Positions 1 through 5,257 of a stretch of 10,328 nucleotides of DNA are shown here, piece after piece (the stretch's first letter is position 1; each line of letters opens with the position of its first letter). A model generated the notes under the pieces. The model was not told the DNA's origin. It searched no databases and worked only from the letters and a program-made list of their open reading frames with translations. Source of the stretch: Candidatus Woesearchaeota archaeon (GTDB taxonomy: Archaea; Nanobdellota; Nanobdellia; Woesearchaeales; UBA12501); contig JACOVM010000064.1 in assembly GCA_016177345.1 (NCBI GenBank), forward strand, positions 1-10,328, in the 5' to 3' direction. Both the position numbers and the translations under genes were made by a program.

Positions 1-128
1 GAATTCACAACTTCTACAAGATTAAATAGGGTAATAAAGATTGGCGCATTGGCATATCCAATAAAAGAGGGATTCCCTTTTACTATTTCGACTAAAGCGT
101 AGCTGTCAAAAAAATAGTCTACTCCCAT
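1..128 (-). CDS. vapC: VapC-type PIN-domain toxin, N-terminal part (cut by window edge)
   Basis: Only the first 42 codons are inside the window; the rest lies to the left of base 1. The reading begins MGVDYFFDSYALVEIVKGNP and continues to a segment ending FITLFNLVEVVN. An early Asp (FFDSYAL), a nearby Glu and the later LVEV element match the start of PIN ribonuclease domains, where these acidic residues bind the catalytic metal ions. VapC proteins typically cut RNA and are held inactive by the cognate VapB. The ATG at 126-128 lies inside the last codons of the antitoxin gene, giving a 10-base overlap in another frame, the usual coupled VapB-VapC arrangement. A purine-rich stretch (AAAAAAGG) directly precedes the ATG. 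The PIN assignment rests on 42 residues plus context; the C-terminal acidic residues cannot be checked here. Confidence 0.8.
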   Translation of the reverse strand, partial: MGVDYFFDSYALVEIVKGNPSFIGYANAPIFITLFNLVEVVN

Positions 129-334
129 CCTTTTTTCATCTCTTTCTTTATCTCATCTGTTGGTCGCTTCCAGTCAGAGAGCATGCCAAAAAATTCACGA
201 GCATAATGTCTTCTTTTAATGTCTACCACAATCTTTTCATCTTCTTTAATATGTTCTTTCTCCACAATCTCTTTTGGAATGATAATCCCTATAGAGTTCC
301 CCCATTTTCGTGTCGTGCATTCGGCTTCCGTCAT
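119..334 (-). CDS. vapB: VapB-type antitoxin, AbrB/SpoVT-like
   Basis: A 71-residue protein. Residues 6-35 contain TTRKWGNSIGIIIPKEIVEK followed by an EDEKIVVDI strand. This is the swapped-hairpin AbrB/MazE DNA-binding fold, with the family's typical RKWGNS-G--IPKE signature. The C-terminal part (about 45-71, FFGMLSDWKRPTDEIKKEMKKGWE-like in character) is charged and should be the segment that wraps and neutralises the toxin. Its stop overlaps the start of the PIN toxin by 10 bases, so the two form one operon. In this family antitoxin or complex usually represses the operon; tandem 10-bp repeats lie between the TATA-like box and this ATG and are a plausible operator. The ATG at 332-334 is placed where a leaderless or nearly leaderless transcript would begin. 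High confidence for family; the exact toxin partner type is inferred. Confidence 0.87.
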   Translation of the reverse strand: MTEAECTTRKWGNSIGIIIPKEIVEKEHIKEDEKIVVDIKRRHYAREFFGMLSDWKRPTDEIKKEMKKGWE

Positions 335-335
335 G

Positions 336-368
336 GTTATACTTAGTTATACTTAGTTATATTTAAAT
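336..368 (-). promoter_or_regulatory. vapBC promoter with tandem 10-bp operator-like repeats
   Basis: Read on the minus strand, an A/T box (TTTAAATATAA, about 358-368) is followed by two and a half direct copies of a 10-base unit, then by the vapB ATG. On the plus strand the unit is GTTATACTTA at 336-345 and 346-355, with GTTATA at 356-361. The TATA centre is about 26-29 bases before the ATG, so transcription should start within a few bases of it. Repeats one helical turn apart at the start site suit cooperative binding by the VapB dimer. The repeat is directly visible; the operator role is inference. Confidence 0.6.
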
Positions 369-382
369 TTTTCGGAGAAAAA
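368..382. terminator. Short inverted repeat with T-tract between the 124-aa gene and vapB
   Basis: TTTTTC-GGA-GAAAAA is a perfect 6-bp inverted repeat with a 3-base loop. On the minus strand it gives a T-run 14-28 bases after the stop of the 124-aa gene, as expected for an archaeal T-rich terminator. It also lies directly upstream of the vapB TATA-like box, so it could instead belong to that promoter. Role uncertain. Confidence 0.4.
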
Positions 383-390
383 CAGCTATT

Positions 391-420
391 CTACTTTATA
401 CCTTATCTACTTTATACCTT
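391..420. repeat. Two direct copies of a 14-bp unit, 16-bp period
   Basis: CTACTTTATACCTT occurs at 391-404 and again at 407-420, separated by AT. The right copy and part of the left lie within the last codons of the 124-aa gene on the minus strand (ERYKVDKV then stop). On that strand each copy contains TATAAA. It may be a recent short duplication at the gene end, or a binding site upstream of vapB. The repeat is seen directly; any function is unknown. Confidence 0.6.
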
Positions 421-770
421 TCTTTTATCACATACGGCAGAACTATTCTTGCCTCCTCCCAGCTTTCAAATGGGCCGGCGATGATGTCATGCATTTGCAC
501 CACTGCCAGATCAAGCAGTTCCATACCTTGCATCCCCAACTCATAAATGCCAAAGTGCGCATACTCAAGTAACTCCTCTCTTCCGATACGCGGTCGCTGG
601 CTGAGCAAGATAATGTCATCTCCCCTGTCGGACGTGCCAACATAATATCCCTGCTTGCCTTTGTAGAATCCCTGCCTTTCTCTGGCCAGCTGTACCAGCT
701 GTTGTTTCTTACCACTGCCGCCATGTACTTCATTTACTTTGTCGTCTATCGCCATGGTTCGGTTCCACAT
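396..770 (-). CDS. Uncharacterised 124-aa protein, divergent from a TrmB-type regulator
   Basis: I do not recognise this family. The protein is soluble, with no signal peptide or membrane segment. After a short N-terminus it has a Gly/Lys-rich stretch (GGSGKKQQ, residues 18-25), a strand-like middle (GFYKGKQGYYVGTSDRGDD, about 34-52), then predicted helices and a C-terminal segment beginning GPFESWEEARIVLPYVIKER. GYYVGT and the closing SWEEAR pattern suggest a compact alpha/beta domain, but no catalytic motif is evident. The ATG at 768-770 is preferred because GAGG lies 11 bases before it and a TATA-like box (TTATATTTATC, about 812-822) lies upstream; an in-frame ATG at 753-755 is possible but has no visible ribosome site. 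It shares its upstream region with the TrmB-type gene, so that regulator may control it. Confident as a gene, not as to function. Confidence 0.65.
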   Translation of the reverse strand: MWNRTMAIDDKVNEVHGGSGKKQQLVQLARERQGFYKGKQGYYVGTSDRGDDIILLSQRPRIGREELLEYAHFGIYELGMQGMELLDLAVVQMHDIIAGPFESWEEARIVLPYVIKERYKVDKV

Positions 771-810
771 CTTTGTTTTGTCCTCATCAAGGATAGCGTA
801 CGCAAGAAGC

Positions 811-863
811 TGATAAATATAATTCTCCCCTAGCGGGAGAATAATACAAAGTTTTTTATATCA
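811..863. promoter_or_regulatory. Divergent promoters with a perfect inverted repeat between them
   Basis: ATTCTCCC at 822-829 and GGGAGAAT at 835-842 form a perfect 8-bp inverted repeat with a 5-base centre. On its left is a TATA-like box for the minus-strand 124-aa gene (about 812-822). On its right is a T/A box, TTTTTTATAT (853-862), centred about 26 bases before the TrmB-type ATG at 883. The repeat therefore sits at the upstream edge of both promoters, where the BRE is expected. This is the right place for a dimeric regulator to control both genes, and the TrmB-type protein itself is the obvious candidate. Symmetry and positions are seen; the binding protein is inferred. Confidence 0.65.
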
Positions 864-882
864 GCTCGTTATCAGGGCGGTC

Positions 883-1635
883 ATGGATATTGAACCATTC
901 CTCGAAAGCATGGGCATGAGCAAGAATGAGACCAAGATATATCTCCTCCTGCTCAAGATTGGATCAACAACGACAGGCCCGATCATCAAGCAGACAGGAA
1001 TCCACAATTCCAAGGTTTATGATGGCTTGAATCGCCTGGCGAATAAAGGCTTGGTCACTCATACGGTTATCGCCAGCACTAAGCATTTCAAGGCGGTCAA
1101 TCCTGAACGGCTTCTCGATTTTCTAGAGGAAAAGAAAAGATCTATTGGGCAGCAGGAAAAAAAGATCAAAGAGGCGCTCCCTCAATTAAAAGCCTTGCAG
1201 GGGCTTGGTATTGATGAGGCAGAAGCTGAAATCTTCCAGGGATGGAAAGGCATGGAAACTGTTTTTAATGAAGGGATAAACATGATGGGGAGGAACGACA
1301 CATGGTATGTTCTTGGCGCTTACGCAGGAGAAGATGTAAAGAGGACAGACCAGTTCATCACAAAAGTCATCAAAAAATGCGAGCAGAAAAAAATGAAGTG
1401 GAAAGTCCTCTACAACGAGAGCGCAAGAAAAACCTTCAGGTACGAGCAGGCATCGCCGATAACTGAAAATAGATTCCTCAAACAAGAAACACCAGCAACA
1501 ATTAACATCTGCAGGGATGTCACCTTTATCGCCCTTTGGATAAAAAATCCGCTGGCATTCCGCATCAAGAACAAAAAAGTAGCTGATTCATTCAAGGCGT
1601 ATTTTAATGTTCTGTGGAGGTTGGCACGGCCGTAA
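883..1635 (+). CDS. TrmB-family transcriptional regulator
   Basis: A 250-residue protein with a winged-helix domain at residues 1-75: the opening FLESMGMSKNETKIYLLLLK, then GPIIKQTGIHNSKVYDGLNR as the recognition region and a KGLV wing. This is the TrmB/Sugar-specific regulator pattern common in archaea. A charged helix follows (about 80-110, FLEEKKRSIGQQEKKIKEAL), probably the dimerising coiled coil. The rest (115-250, starting EAEIFQGWKGMETVFNEG) resembles the phospholipase-D-like effector domain of small TrmB proteins rather than the sugar-binding TrmB_C domain, so the ligand is unknown. The ATG is about 26 bases after its TATA-like box, implying a leaderless transcript. It is divergent from the 124-aa gene across an inverted repeat and may regulate itself and that gene. 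Family confident; regulon inferred. Confidence 0.85.
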   Translation: MDIEPFLESMGMSKNETKIYLLLLKIGSTTTGPIIKQTGIHNSKVYDGLNRLANKGLVTHTVIASTKHFKAVNPERLLDFLEEKKRSIGQQEKKIKEALPQLKALQGLGIDEAEAEIFQGWKGMETVFNEGINMMGRNDTWYVLGAYAGEDVKRTDQFITKVIKKCEQKKMKWKVLYNESARKTFRYEQASPITENRFLKQETPATINICRDVTFIALWIKNPLAFRIKNKKVADSFKAYFNVLWRLARP

Positions 1636-1651
1636 TTTTTATTCTTTTTTT
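1636..1651 (+). terminator. T-rich terminator after the TrmB-type gene
   Basis: Immediately after the TAA at 1633-1635 there are two T-runs, TTTTT at 1636-1640 and TTTTTTT at 1645-1651. Archaeal RNA polymerase commonly stops at such tracts without a strong hairpin. The next promoter follows about 20 bases later. Confidence 0.5.
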
Positions 1652-1670
1652 AACTAGGATCCAGCGTAAA

Positions 1671-1680
1671 GTATATAAAC
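1671..1680 (+). promoter_or_regulatory. TATA-like box for hicBA
   Basis: GTATATAAAC is centred about 26 bases before the hicB ATG at 1702, with an AAAG purine patch just upstream in the BRE position. No ribosome-binding site lies before hicB, so the message is probably leaderless. Confidence 0.6.
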
Positions 1681-1701
1681 AATGGCTCTTTCGTATAAGC
1701 C

Positions 1702-1914
1702 ATGAAATATAAAATCACTCTTCAATTGGATGACAATGGTATTTTCATAGCAGAATGCCCTGCGCTTCCCGGCTGTATTTCACAAGGAAGGACTAGGACA
1801 GAGGCTGTTGAAAACATAAGGGATGCTATCCAGGGCTATTTGGGAAGCTTGAAGAAGCATCATGAGCCGATCCCTCCCCCAATTGACGAGGAGGTTATTG
1901 AGGTTCATGCCTAA
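1702..1914 (+). CDS. hicB: HicB-like antitoxin
   Basis: A 70-residue protein in the partial RNase H-like HicB fold. The N-terminal strands (MKYKITLQLDDNGIFIAECP) lead into ALPGCISQGRTRTEAVENI and a helix ending DAIQGYL. The P-LPGC-SQG-T--EA--NI signature is the one seen throughout the HicB/UPF0150 family. HicB binds HicA and blocks its RNase activity; forms with an added C-terminal DNA-binding domain also repress the operon. This short version ends at PPIDEEVIEVHA with no clear DNA-binding domain, so autoregulation, if present, would need another element. It overlaps hicA by 8 bases, so translation should be coupled, with antitoxin first. A TATA-like box 26 bases before the ATG suggests a leaderless transcript. 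Confidence 0.88.
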   Translation: MKYKITLQLDDNGIFIAECPALPGCISQGRTRTEAVENIRDAIQGYLGSLKKHHEPIPPPIDEEVIEVHA

Positions 1915-2131
1915 GCTGCCGGTTCTTTCTGGTGTTGAAGTTGTGAAGGCATTGTCAAAAAGAGGTTATGTCATTGATCATCAAACAGGAAGCCATATGA
2001 TTCTTCGCAATGAAAACCCTCCGCATCGGCGTCTAACTATTCCAAATTATAGAGAAGTAGCAAAAGGAACATTGTTAGCGATCATCCACCAAGCTGGGCT
2101 GACAAGGGAAGAGTTTATAGCATTGCTTTGA
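1907..2131 (+). CDS. hicA: HicA-like mRNA interferase toxin
   Basis: A 74-residue protein with the HicA (YcfA) double-stranded-RNA-binding-like fold. SGVEVVKALSKRGY at residues 8-21 is the first helix. QTGSHMILRN at 26-35 holds the conserved catalytic His (H30) after Gly-Ser, and KGTLLAIIHQAGLTREEF at 53-70 is the typical second helix. HicA cleaves mRNA until bound by HicB. In many HicA proteins the strand before that helix reads VPxH; here it is IPNY, so that second His is absent. The ATG at 1907-1909 is chosen because it gives the family's usual length, overlaps the end of hicB by 8 bases and has GAGG close upstream. A longer in-frame reading from 1862 would only add residues encoded inside hicB and is not needed. 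Confidence 0.88.
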   Translation: MPKLPVLSGVEVVKALSKRGYVIDHQTGSHMILRNENPPHRRLTIPNYREVAKGTLLAIIHQAGLTREEFIALL

Positions 2132-2151
2132 AAATCTTTCAAGTTTTCAAA
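2127..2151. terminator. A/T-rich inverted repeat at the end of hicA
   Basis: TTTGAAAA (2127-2134) and TTTTCAAA (2144-2151) are perfect complements, and the 9-base centre contains a further CTT/AAG pairing. It spans the hicA stop in the short gap between hicA and the convergent suf operon, where a two-way terminator would sit. No long T-run follows on either strand, so this is a candidate only. From here to 2214 I see no gene or other motif. Confidence 0.35.
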
Positions 2152-2214
2152 TGAATTCTAATGTTTGATCTATCGCCTAACATGCATCCTTTAATCATAA
2201 GCAGGGCAGATACC

Positions 2215-2403
2215 CTATACTCTCTCCGAAGCCTGCTCTCCTTTCAAGCCCCAATTATCCTTAGAACTTTCATGAAGAATAATTTGGATTCGTTCCTCTG
2301 GAATTTCTAGGGTTTCAGAAATTGTTTTTGAAACTGCCTTGATCAGCGTTCTCTTTTTCTCCTTTGTCCTTCCTTCAAACATCTCGATGGTTACAATAGG
2401 CAT
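2215..2403 (-). CDS. 4-oxalocrotonate tautomerase-family protein
   Basis: A 62-residue protein. After loss of Met it starts with the family's catalytic Pro1 (PIVTIEMFEGR), and EGRTKEKKRTLI carries Arg11 in the expected place. The fold is the small beta-alpha-beta tautomerase unit that assembles as a hexamer; Pro1 acts as general base in keto-enol tautomerisation. Two features differ from the classical enzyme by my alignment: the second catalytic Arg (position 39) is Gln, with an Arg at 37, and the hydrophobic Phe50 is Trp. The substrate therefore cannot be assumed to be 2-hydroxymuconate. It is the last gene of the suf operon, 20 bases after the MIP18-like gene, with a good ribosome site (GAGGGTG) before its ATG. 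A link to Fe-S assembly is suggested only by position. Family confident, function unknown. Confidence 0.83.
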   Translation of the reverse strand: MPIVTIEMFEGRTKEKKRTLIKAVSKTISETLEIPEERIQIILHESSKDNWGLKGEQASERV

Positions 2404-2423
2404 GATACACCCTCACTTCTTTT

Positions 2424-2726
2424 TTACGCGAGCCCCAATATCTCTTTTACTTCCTCACTCGGCTGCCATGGCGGAGAAAACACGATGTCCACTGTTGAGG
2501 AGATTCCTTTGTCGCTGAGCCTTTTCTTGAAGTCATCTACCATCTGCGGCCCGTAGGGGCACATGGGAGAGGTAAAGGTCATCTTGATCAGGGCATTTGT
2601 TCCATCATTCTGGAAGGTAATGTCATAAATAAGGCCAAGTGTCCAGATGTCAATGCCTAGTTCTGGATCTATGCATGCCTTGGCAGCTTCAATGACGTCT
2701 TCTTTTGTTTTTTCTTGTGTAGTCAT
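2424..2726 (-). CDS. MIP18-family (DUF59) Fe-S assembly factor, SufT-like
   Basis: A 100-residue single-domain protein. Residues 20-34 read DPELGIDIWTLGLIY, a variant of the family's DPE--N-V-LGL signature. Residues 51-60 (FTSPMCPYGP) carry the conserved Cys56, and the C-terminal VFSPPWQPS is the usual PPW element. Relatives include SufT, PaaD and the eukaryotic MIP18 protein, which help to mature Fe-S proteins or bind clusters transiently through the conserved Cys. Its place 31 bases after sufC, on the same strand, supports a SufT-like role in cluster maturation or carrier function. A weak GGA precedes the ATG, so its expression may depend on readthrough from sufC. Symbol left blank because SufT, PaaD-like and archaeal MIP18 proteins cannot be separated by sequence reading alone. 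Confidence 0.85.
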   Translation of the reverse strand: MTTQEKTKEDVIEAAKACIDPELGIDIWTLGLIYDITFQNDGTNALIKMTFTSPMCPYGPQMVDDFKKRLSDKGISSTVDIVFSPPWQPSEEVKEILGLA

Positions 2727-2757
2727 GGTCTTCCATCATACTTTCTATTAATCTTGA

Positions 2758-3534
2758 TTAGAGCACTGATTCTTGTTCTATCACTTTTTCTTGATCTGTT
2801 TTGAGCAAAAAATCATATCCTCTCTCTTCAATCTGGTGCGCTAGCTCTTTTTCTCCTTGAGCAATGATCCTTCCTTGGTGTAAAACGTATACCTTATCTG
2901 GGGCAATGTAGTTGAGAATTCTTGTATAGTGAGTAATAAGGAGCACGCCACGTTCTGGCCCGGTCATTGCTTGAATGCCTTGTGCGACGATCTTTAACGC
3001 ATCAACATCAAGTCCGGAATCGGTCTCATCCAGGATGGCGAAGATTGGCTGAAGAATCATCATCTGCAGTATTTCAGTGCGCTTTTTTTCTCCTCCAGAA
3101 AATCCCTCGTTGAGGTATCTTTTGCTGAAGCTCTTATCCATTTGTAGACGGTCCATTTTTTCCTTCAGAAGCTTGTGGAAGTCAACAACAGAAATGTTTT
3201 CTTTTGTGACAGCCTTATATGCTGTTCTAAGGAAATTGCTTACCGTCACCCCTGTAATTTCTGAGGGGTATTGGAAGGAGAGAAATAAGCCACGCTTTGC
3301 TCGTTCATTTGCGGGGAGCGAGGTGATGTCTTCTCCATGAAGCAGTATTTTTCCTTTGGTTACTTTATATTTTGGATGCCCCATGATGGTGGAGGCAAGC
3401 GTGCTCTTTCCAGAGCCATTCGGCCCCATGATAGCGCAAACTTGCCCGGTATTGAGCGTGAGAGTAACCCCTTTCAGGATTTCTTTTCCACCTACTTCAA
3501 CATGAAGATCTTGAATTAATAGTGTTTTGTTCAT
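2758..3534 (-). CDS. sufC: SufC, ATPase of the SUF Fe-S assembly complex
   Basis: A 258-residue ABC ATPase of typical SufC length. Walker A is GPNGSGKST (residues 37-45), the Q-loop is LSFQYPSEITGV (86-97), the ABC signature is FSGGEKKR (145-152), Walker B is FAILDETDSGLD (165-176), and the switch His is H202 in LLITHYTR. LDETDSGLDVDALK is a SufC hallmark. There is no membrane partner; SufC binds SufB and SufD in the cytoplasm, and ATP-driven dimerisation reshapes that scaffold. The ATG at 3532-3534 is chosen over an upstream in-frame ATG (3573) because AGGGAGATAGGT lies directly before it and the family begins at about this point. It overlaps the end of sufU by 38 bases in another frame. Confidence 0.96.
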   Translation of the reverse strand: MNKTLLIQDLHVEVGGKEILKGVTLTLNTGQVCAIMGPNGSGKSTLASTIMGHPKYKVTKGKILLHGEDITSLPANERAKRGLFLSFQYPSEITGVTVSNFLRTAYKAVTKENISVVDFHKLLKEKMDRLQMDKSFSKRYLNEGFSGGEKKRTEILQMMILQPIFAILDETDSGLDVDALKIVAQGIQAMTGPERGVLLITHYTRILNYIAPDKVYVLHQGRIIAQGEKELAHQIEERGYDFLLKTDQEKVIEQESVL

Positions 3535-3994
3535 ACCTATCTCCCTTGTCGCGTTGTTGATCTTGTTTTGCAATTCCAGTGTGAAGTGCTTTTAATGGAA
3601 GGAGGGCGCACTTCATTCGGACGAGCCCGATCGAGATCCCTAACATGTCTAAGACATCTTCTTTCTTGATAGACTGGAGATCACGAAGATGCATTCCTTT
3701 TAGCTTTTCCGTTAGCATGGATACCGATGCTTGGCTGATGGCGCATCCCTCTCCCTGAAATGCTGCTTCCTCAACGCAGAGCTGGCCATTGAGCTTAATA
3801 AAAAGCTCAATTTTGTCTCCGCAAATAGGATTATACTCAAGGTGCCGAAATGTGTACTCTTCTAACGCTTTTTTGTTTCGTGGGCTGCGGTAATGGTCGA
3901 GGATATTTTCTCGGTAAATCTCCTCATCTTCGCTCAGCATTCCTGATTCGGTGCCAACTTCTAGGCGCATTGAGGGATTCATGGCTGGATTCAT
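3497..3994 (-). CDS. sufU: SufU/IscU-like Fe-S assembly or sulfur-relay protein
   Basis: A 165-residue U-type protein. The three conserved Cys and the Asp ligand are present: NPICGD (C58, D60), GEGCAISQAS (C84) and RMKCALLPL (C129). In SufU proteins these four bind zinc and take sulfur from SufS; in IscU they hold the nascent cluster. The Lys just before the last Cys is SufU-like (IscU has His), yet the spacing from the second to third Cys is 45 residues, close to IscU (43) and lacking the roughly 18-20 residue SufU insertion. The start at 3994 makes an ATGA overlap with the sufS stop; a longer in-frame reading would lie inside sufS. The C-terminal tail after about residue 141 is polar and runs 38 bases into sufC. 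Confidence 0.88.
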   Translation of the reverse strand: MNPAMNPSMRLEVGTESGMLSEDEEIYRENILDHYRSPRNKKALEEYTFRHLEYNPICGDKIELFIKLNGQLCVEEAAFQGEGCAISQASVSMLTEKLKGMHLRDLQSIKKEDVLDMLGISIGLVRMKCALLPLKALHTGIAKQDQQRDKGDRYEQNTINSRSSC

Positions 3995-5253
3995 CGGTAA
4001 AACACCTGTTTTGCTGCCTCGATCGCTGTAACCAATTTGTCGATATCCTCTTTGGTGTTGTAGAGTGAAAGGCTTATTCGTGTCGTGCCAGAAACTTGAA
4101 GAACACTCATGAGCGGCATGCAGCAGTGGTGCCCTCCACGAACGCATATTCCTTCCCTATCCAGAAGCTGCGCCATGTCATGGGGGTGAAGTCCATGAAC
4201 TGAAAAAGAGATGACCCCGCTGCGCTGCTCGCTTGTTTTAGGGCCGTATATTGTTAGTCCATCAATCTCTTGCAATCGGGCAAGTGCATAAGTGGTTAGT
4301 TCATGCTCATATGCTTGAATCTTTTCCATCCCTATTGATTTGATATATTCTACTGCTTTTGCTAACCCAATGACGCCTGCAATGTTTGGCGTTCCTGCCT
4401 CGAACTTGTGAGGAAGCTCTGCGAAGGTTGTTCCCTCAAATCGGACTTCTCGGATCATATCCCCTCCGTATTGAAATGGGGGCATCTGGTCCAGAAGCTC
4501 TTTTCTTCCATAAAGGATGCCAACTCCTGTTGGCCCGAACATTTTGTGGCTGGAAAAAGCAAGGAAGTCACAGCCAAGCTCCTTAACATTGATTGGCGTG
4601 TGGGCGATGCTTTGCGCCGCGTCGACAACAACAATGCAATCTTGGGCTCCACGCTCGTGAGCAAGGATGGCAATTTCCTTTACAGGGTTCACTGCGCCAA
4701 GAACATTAGAAATGTGAGTTATGGAAACGATCTTGGTGTTGTGGTCTATGCACTGGTGCGCATGGTCCATGTCCAGCCGGCCTTCTGGCGTGATTCTGAT
4801 GAAGCGCACGCCTATCCCTTTTTCTTTTGCAAGCTGCTGCCAGGGCACTAAGTTTGAATGGTGCTCCATCTGTGTTAGCACAATATTCTGGCCTTGGCGA
4901 AGCTGCTTGACATTGGTGTACGCGATTAGGTTTAAGGATTCTGTTGTTCCTCTGGTGAAGATGATTTCTTCAGGCATGGCGTTTATGAAGCGTGCAATAA
5001 TAAATCTGGCGTGCTCGTACGCTGTTGTTGCTTTTTCACTCAGCGCGTAAATTCCACGATGGACGTTTGCGTTGTACTCTTCATAATAGCGCTGGATTGC
5101 ATCGAGAACTTGCCGTGGCTTCTGGCTTGTTGCAGCACTGTCAAGATAGACAATGGGCTTGTTATTCATCAGCGTATGAAGAAGGGGGAAATCTTTTTTT
5201 ACTGCTTCTCCAAGCAGCCCAATGTGTTGTTCCTGCTGTTGTGCTGCGAGCAT
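3991..5253 (-). CDS. sufS: SufS, group II cysteine desulfurase
   Basis: A 420-residue PLP enzyme that takes sulfur from L-cysteine, giving alanine and an enzyme persulfide. Visible landmarks: YLDSAATSQKP at the start of the class V aminotransferase fold (36-46), MEHHSN with the His that stacks on PLP (129-134), VVDAAQS with the PLP-binding Asp211, SSHKMFGPTG with the Schiff-base Lys237, and RGGHHCCMP with the catalytic Cys377. Cys378 replaces the Ala or similar small residue usual at the next position. GHHC and the short loop around it place it in the SufS/CsdA group, which works poorly without a partner such as SufU or SufE; no sufE is seen and a sufU-like gene follows directly. The ATG lies 4 bases after the sufD stop with GGGTGA upstream, and the stop overlaps the sufU start as ATGA. 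Confidence 0.96.
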   Translation of the reverse strand: MLAAQQQEQHIGLLGEAVKKDFPLLHTLMNNKPIVYLDSAATSQKPRQVLDAIQRYYEEYNANVHRGIYALSEKATTAYEHARFIIARFINAMPEEIIFTRGTTESLNLIAYTNVKQLRQGQNIVLTQMEHHSNLVPWQQLAKEKGIGVRFIRITPEGRLDMDHAHQCIDHNTKIVSITHISNVLGAVNPVKEIAILAHERGAQDCIVVVDAAQSIAHTPINVKELGCDFLAFSSHKMFGPTGVGILYGRKELLDQMPPFQYGGDMIREVRFEGTTFAELPHKFEAGTPNIAGVIGLAKAVEYIKSIGMEKIQAYEHELTTYALARLQEIDGLTIYGPKTSEQRSGVISFSVHGLHPHDMAQLLDREGICVRGGHHCCMPLMSVLQVSGTTRISLSLYNTKEDIDKLVTAIEAAKQVFYR

Positions 5254-5257
5254 GATG

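Noticed and set aside
1862..1906. Longer hicA reading from 1862
   Set aside because: It adds 15 residues read from within hicB in another frame and unlike the HicA family start; the ATG at 1907 gives the normal length and a ribosome site.
3995..4147. 51-codon N-terminal extension of sufU
   Set aside because: This part lies inside sufS in another frame and encodes nothing U-like. The ATGA overlap at 3991-3994 gives a well-supported start and normal size.
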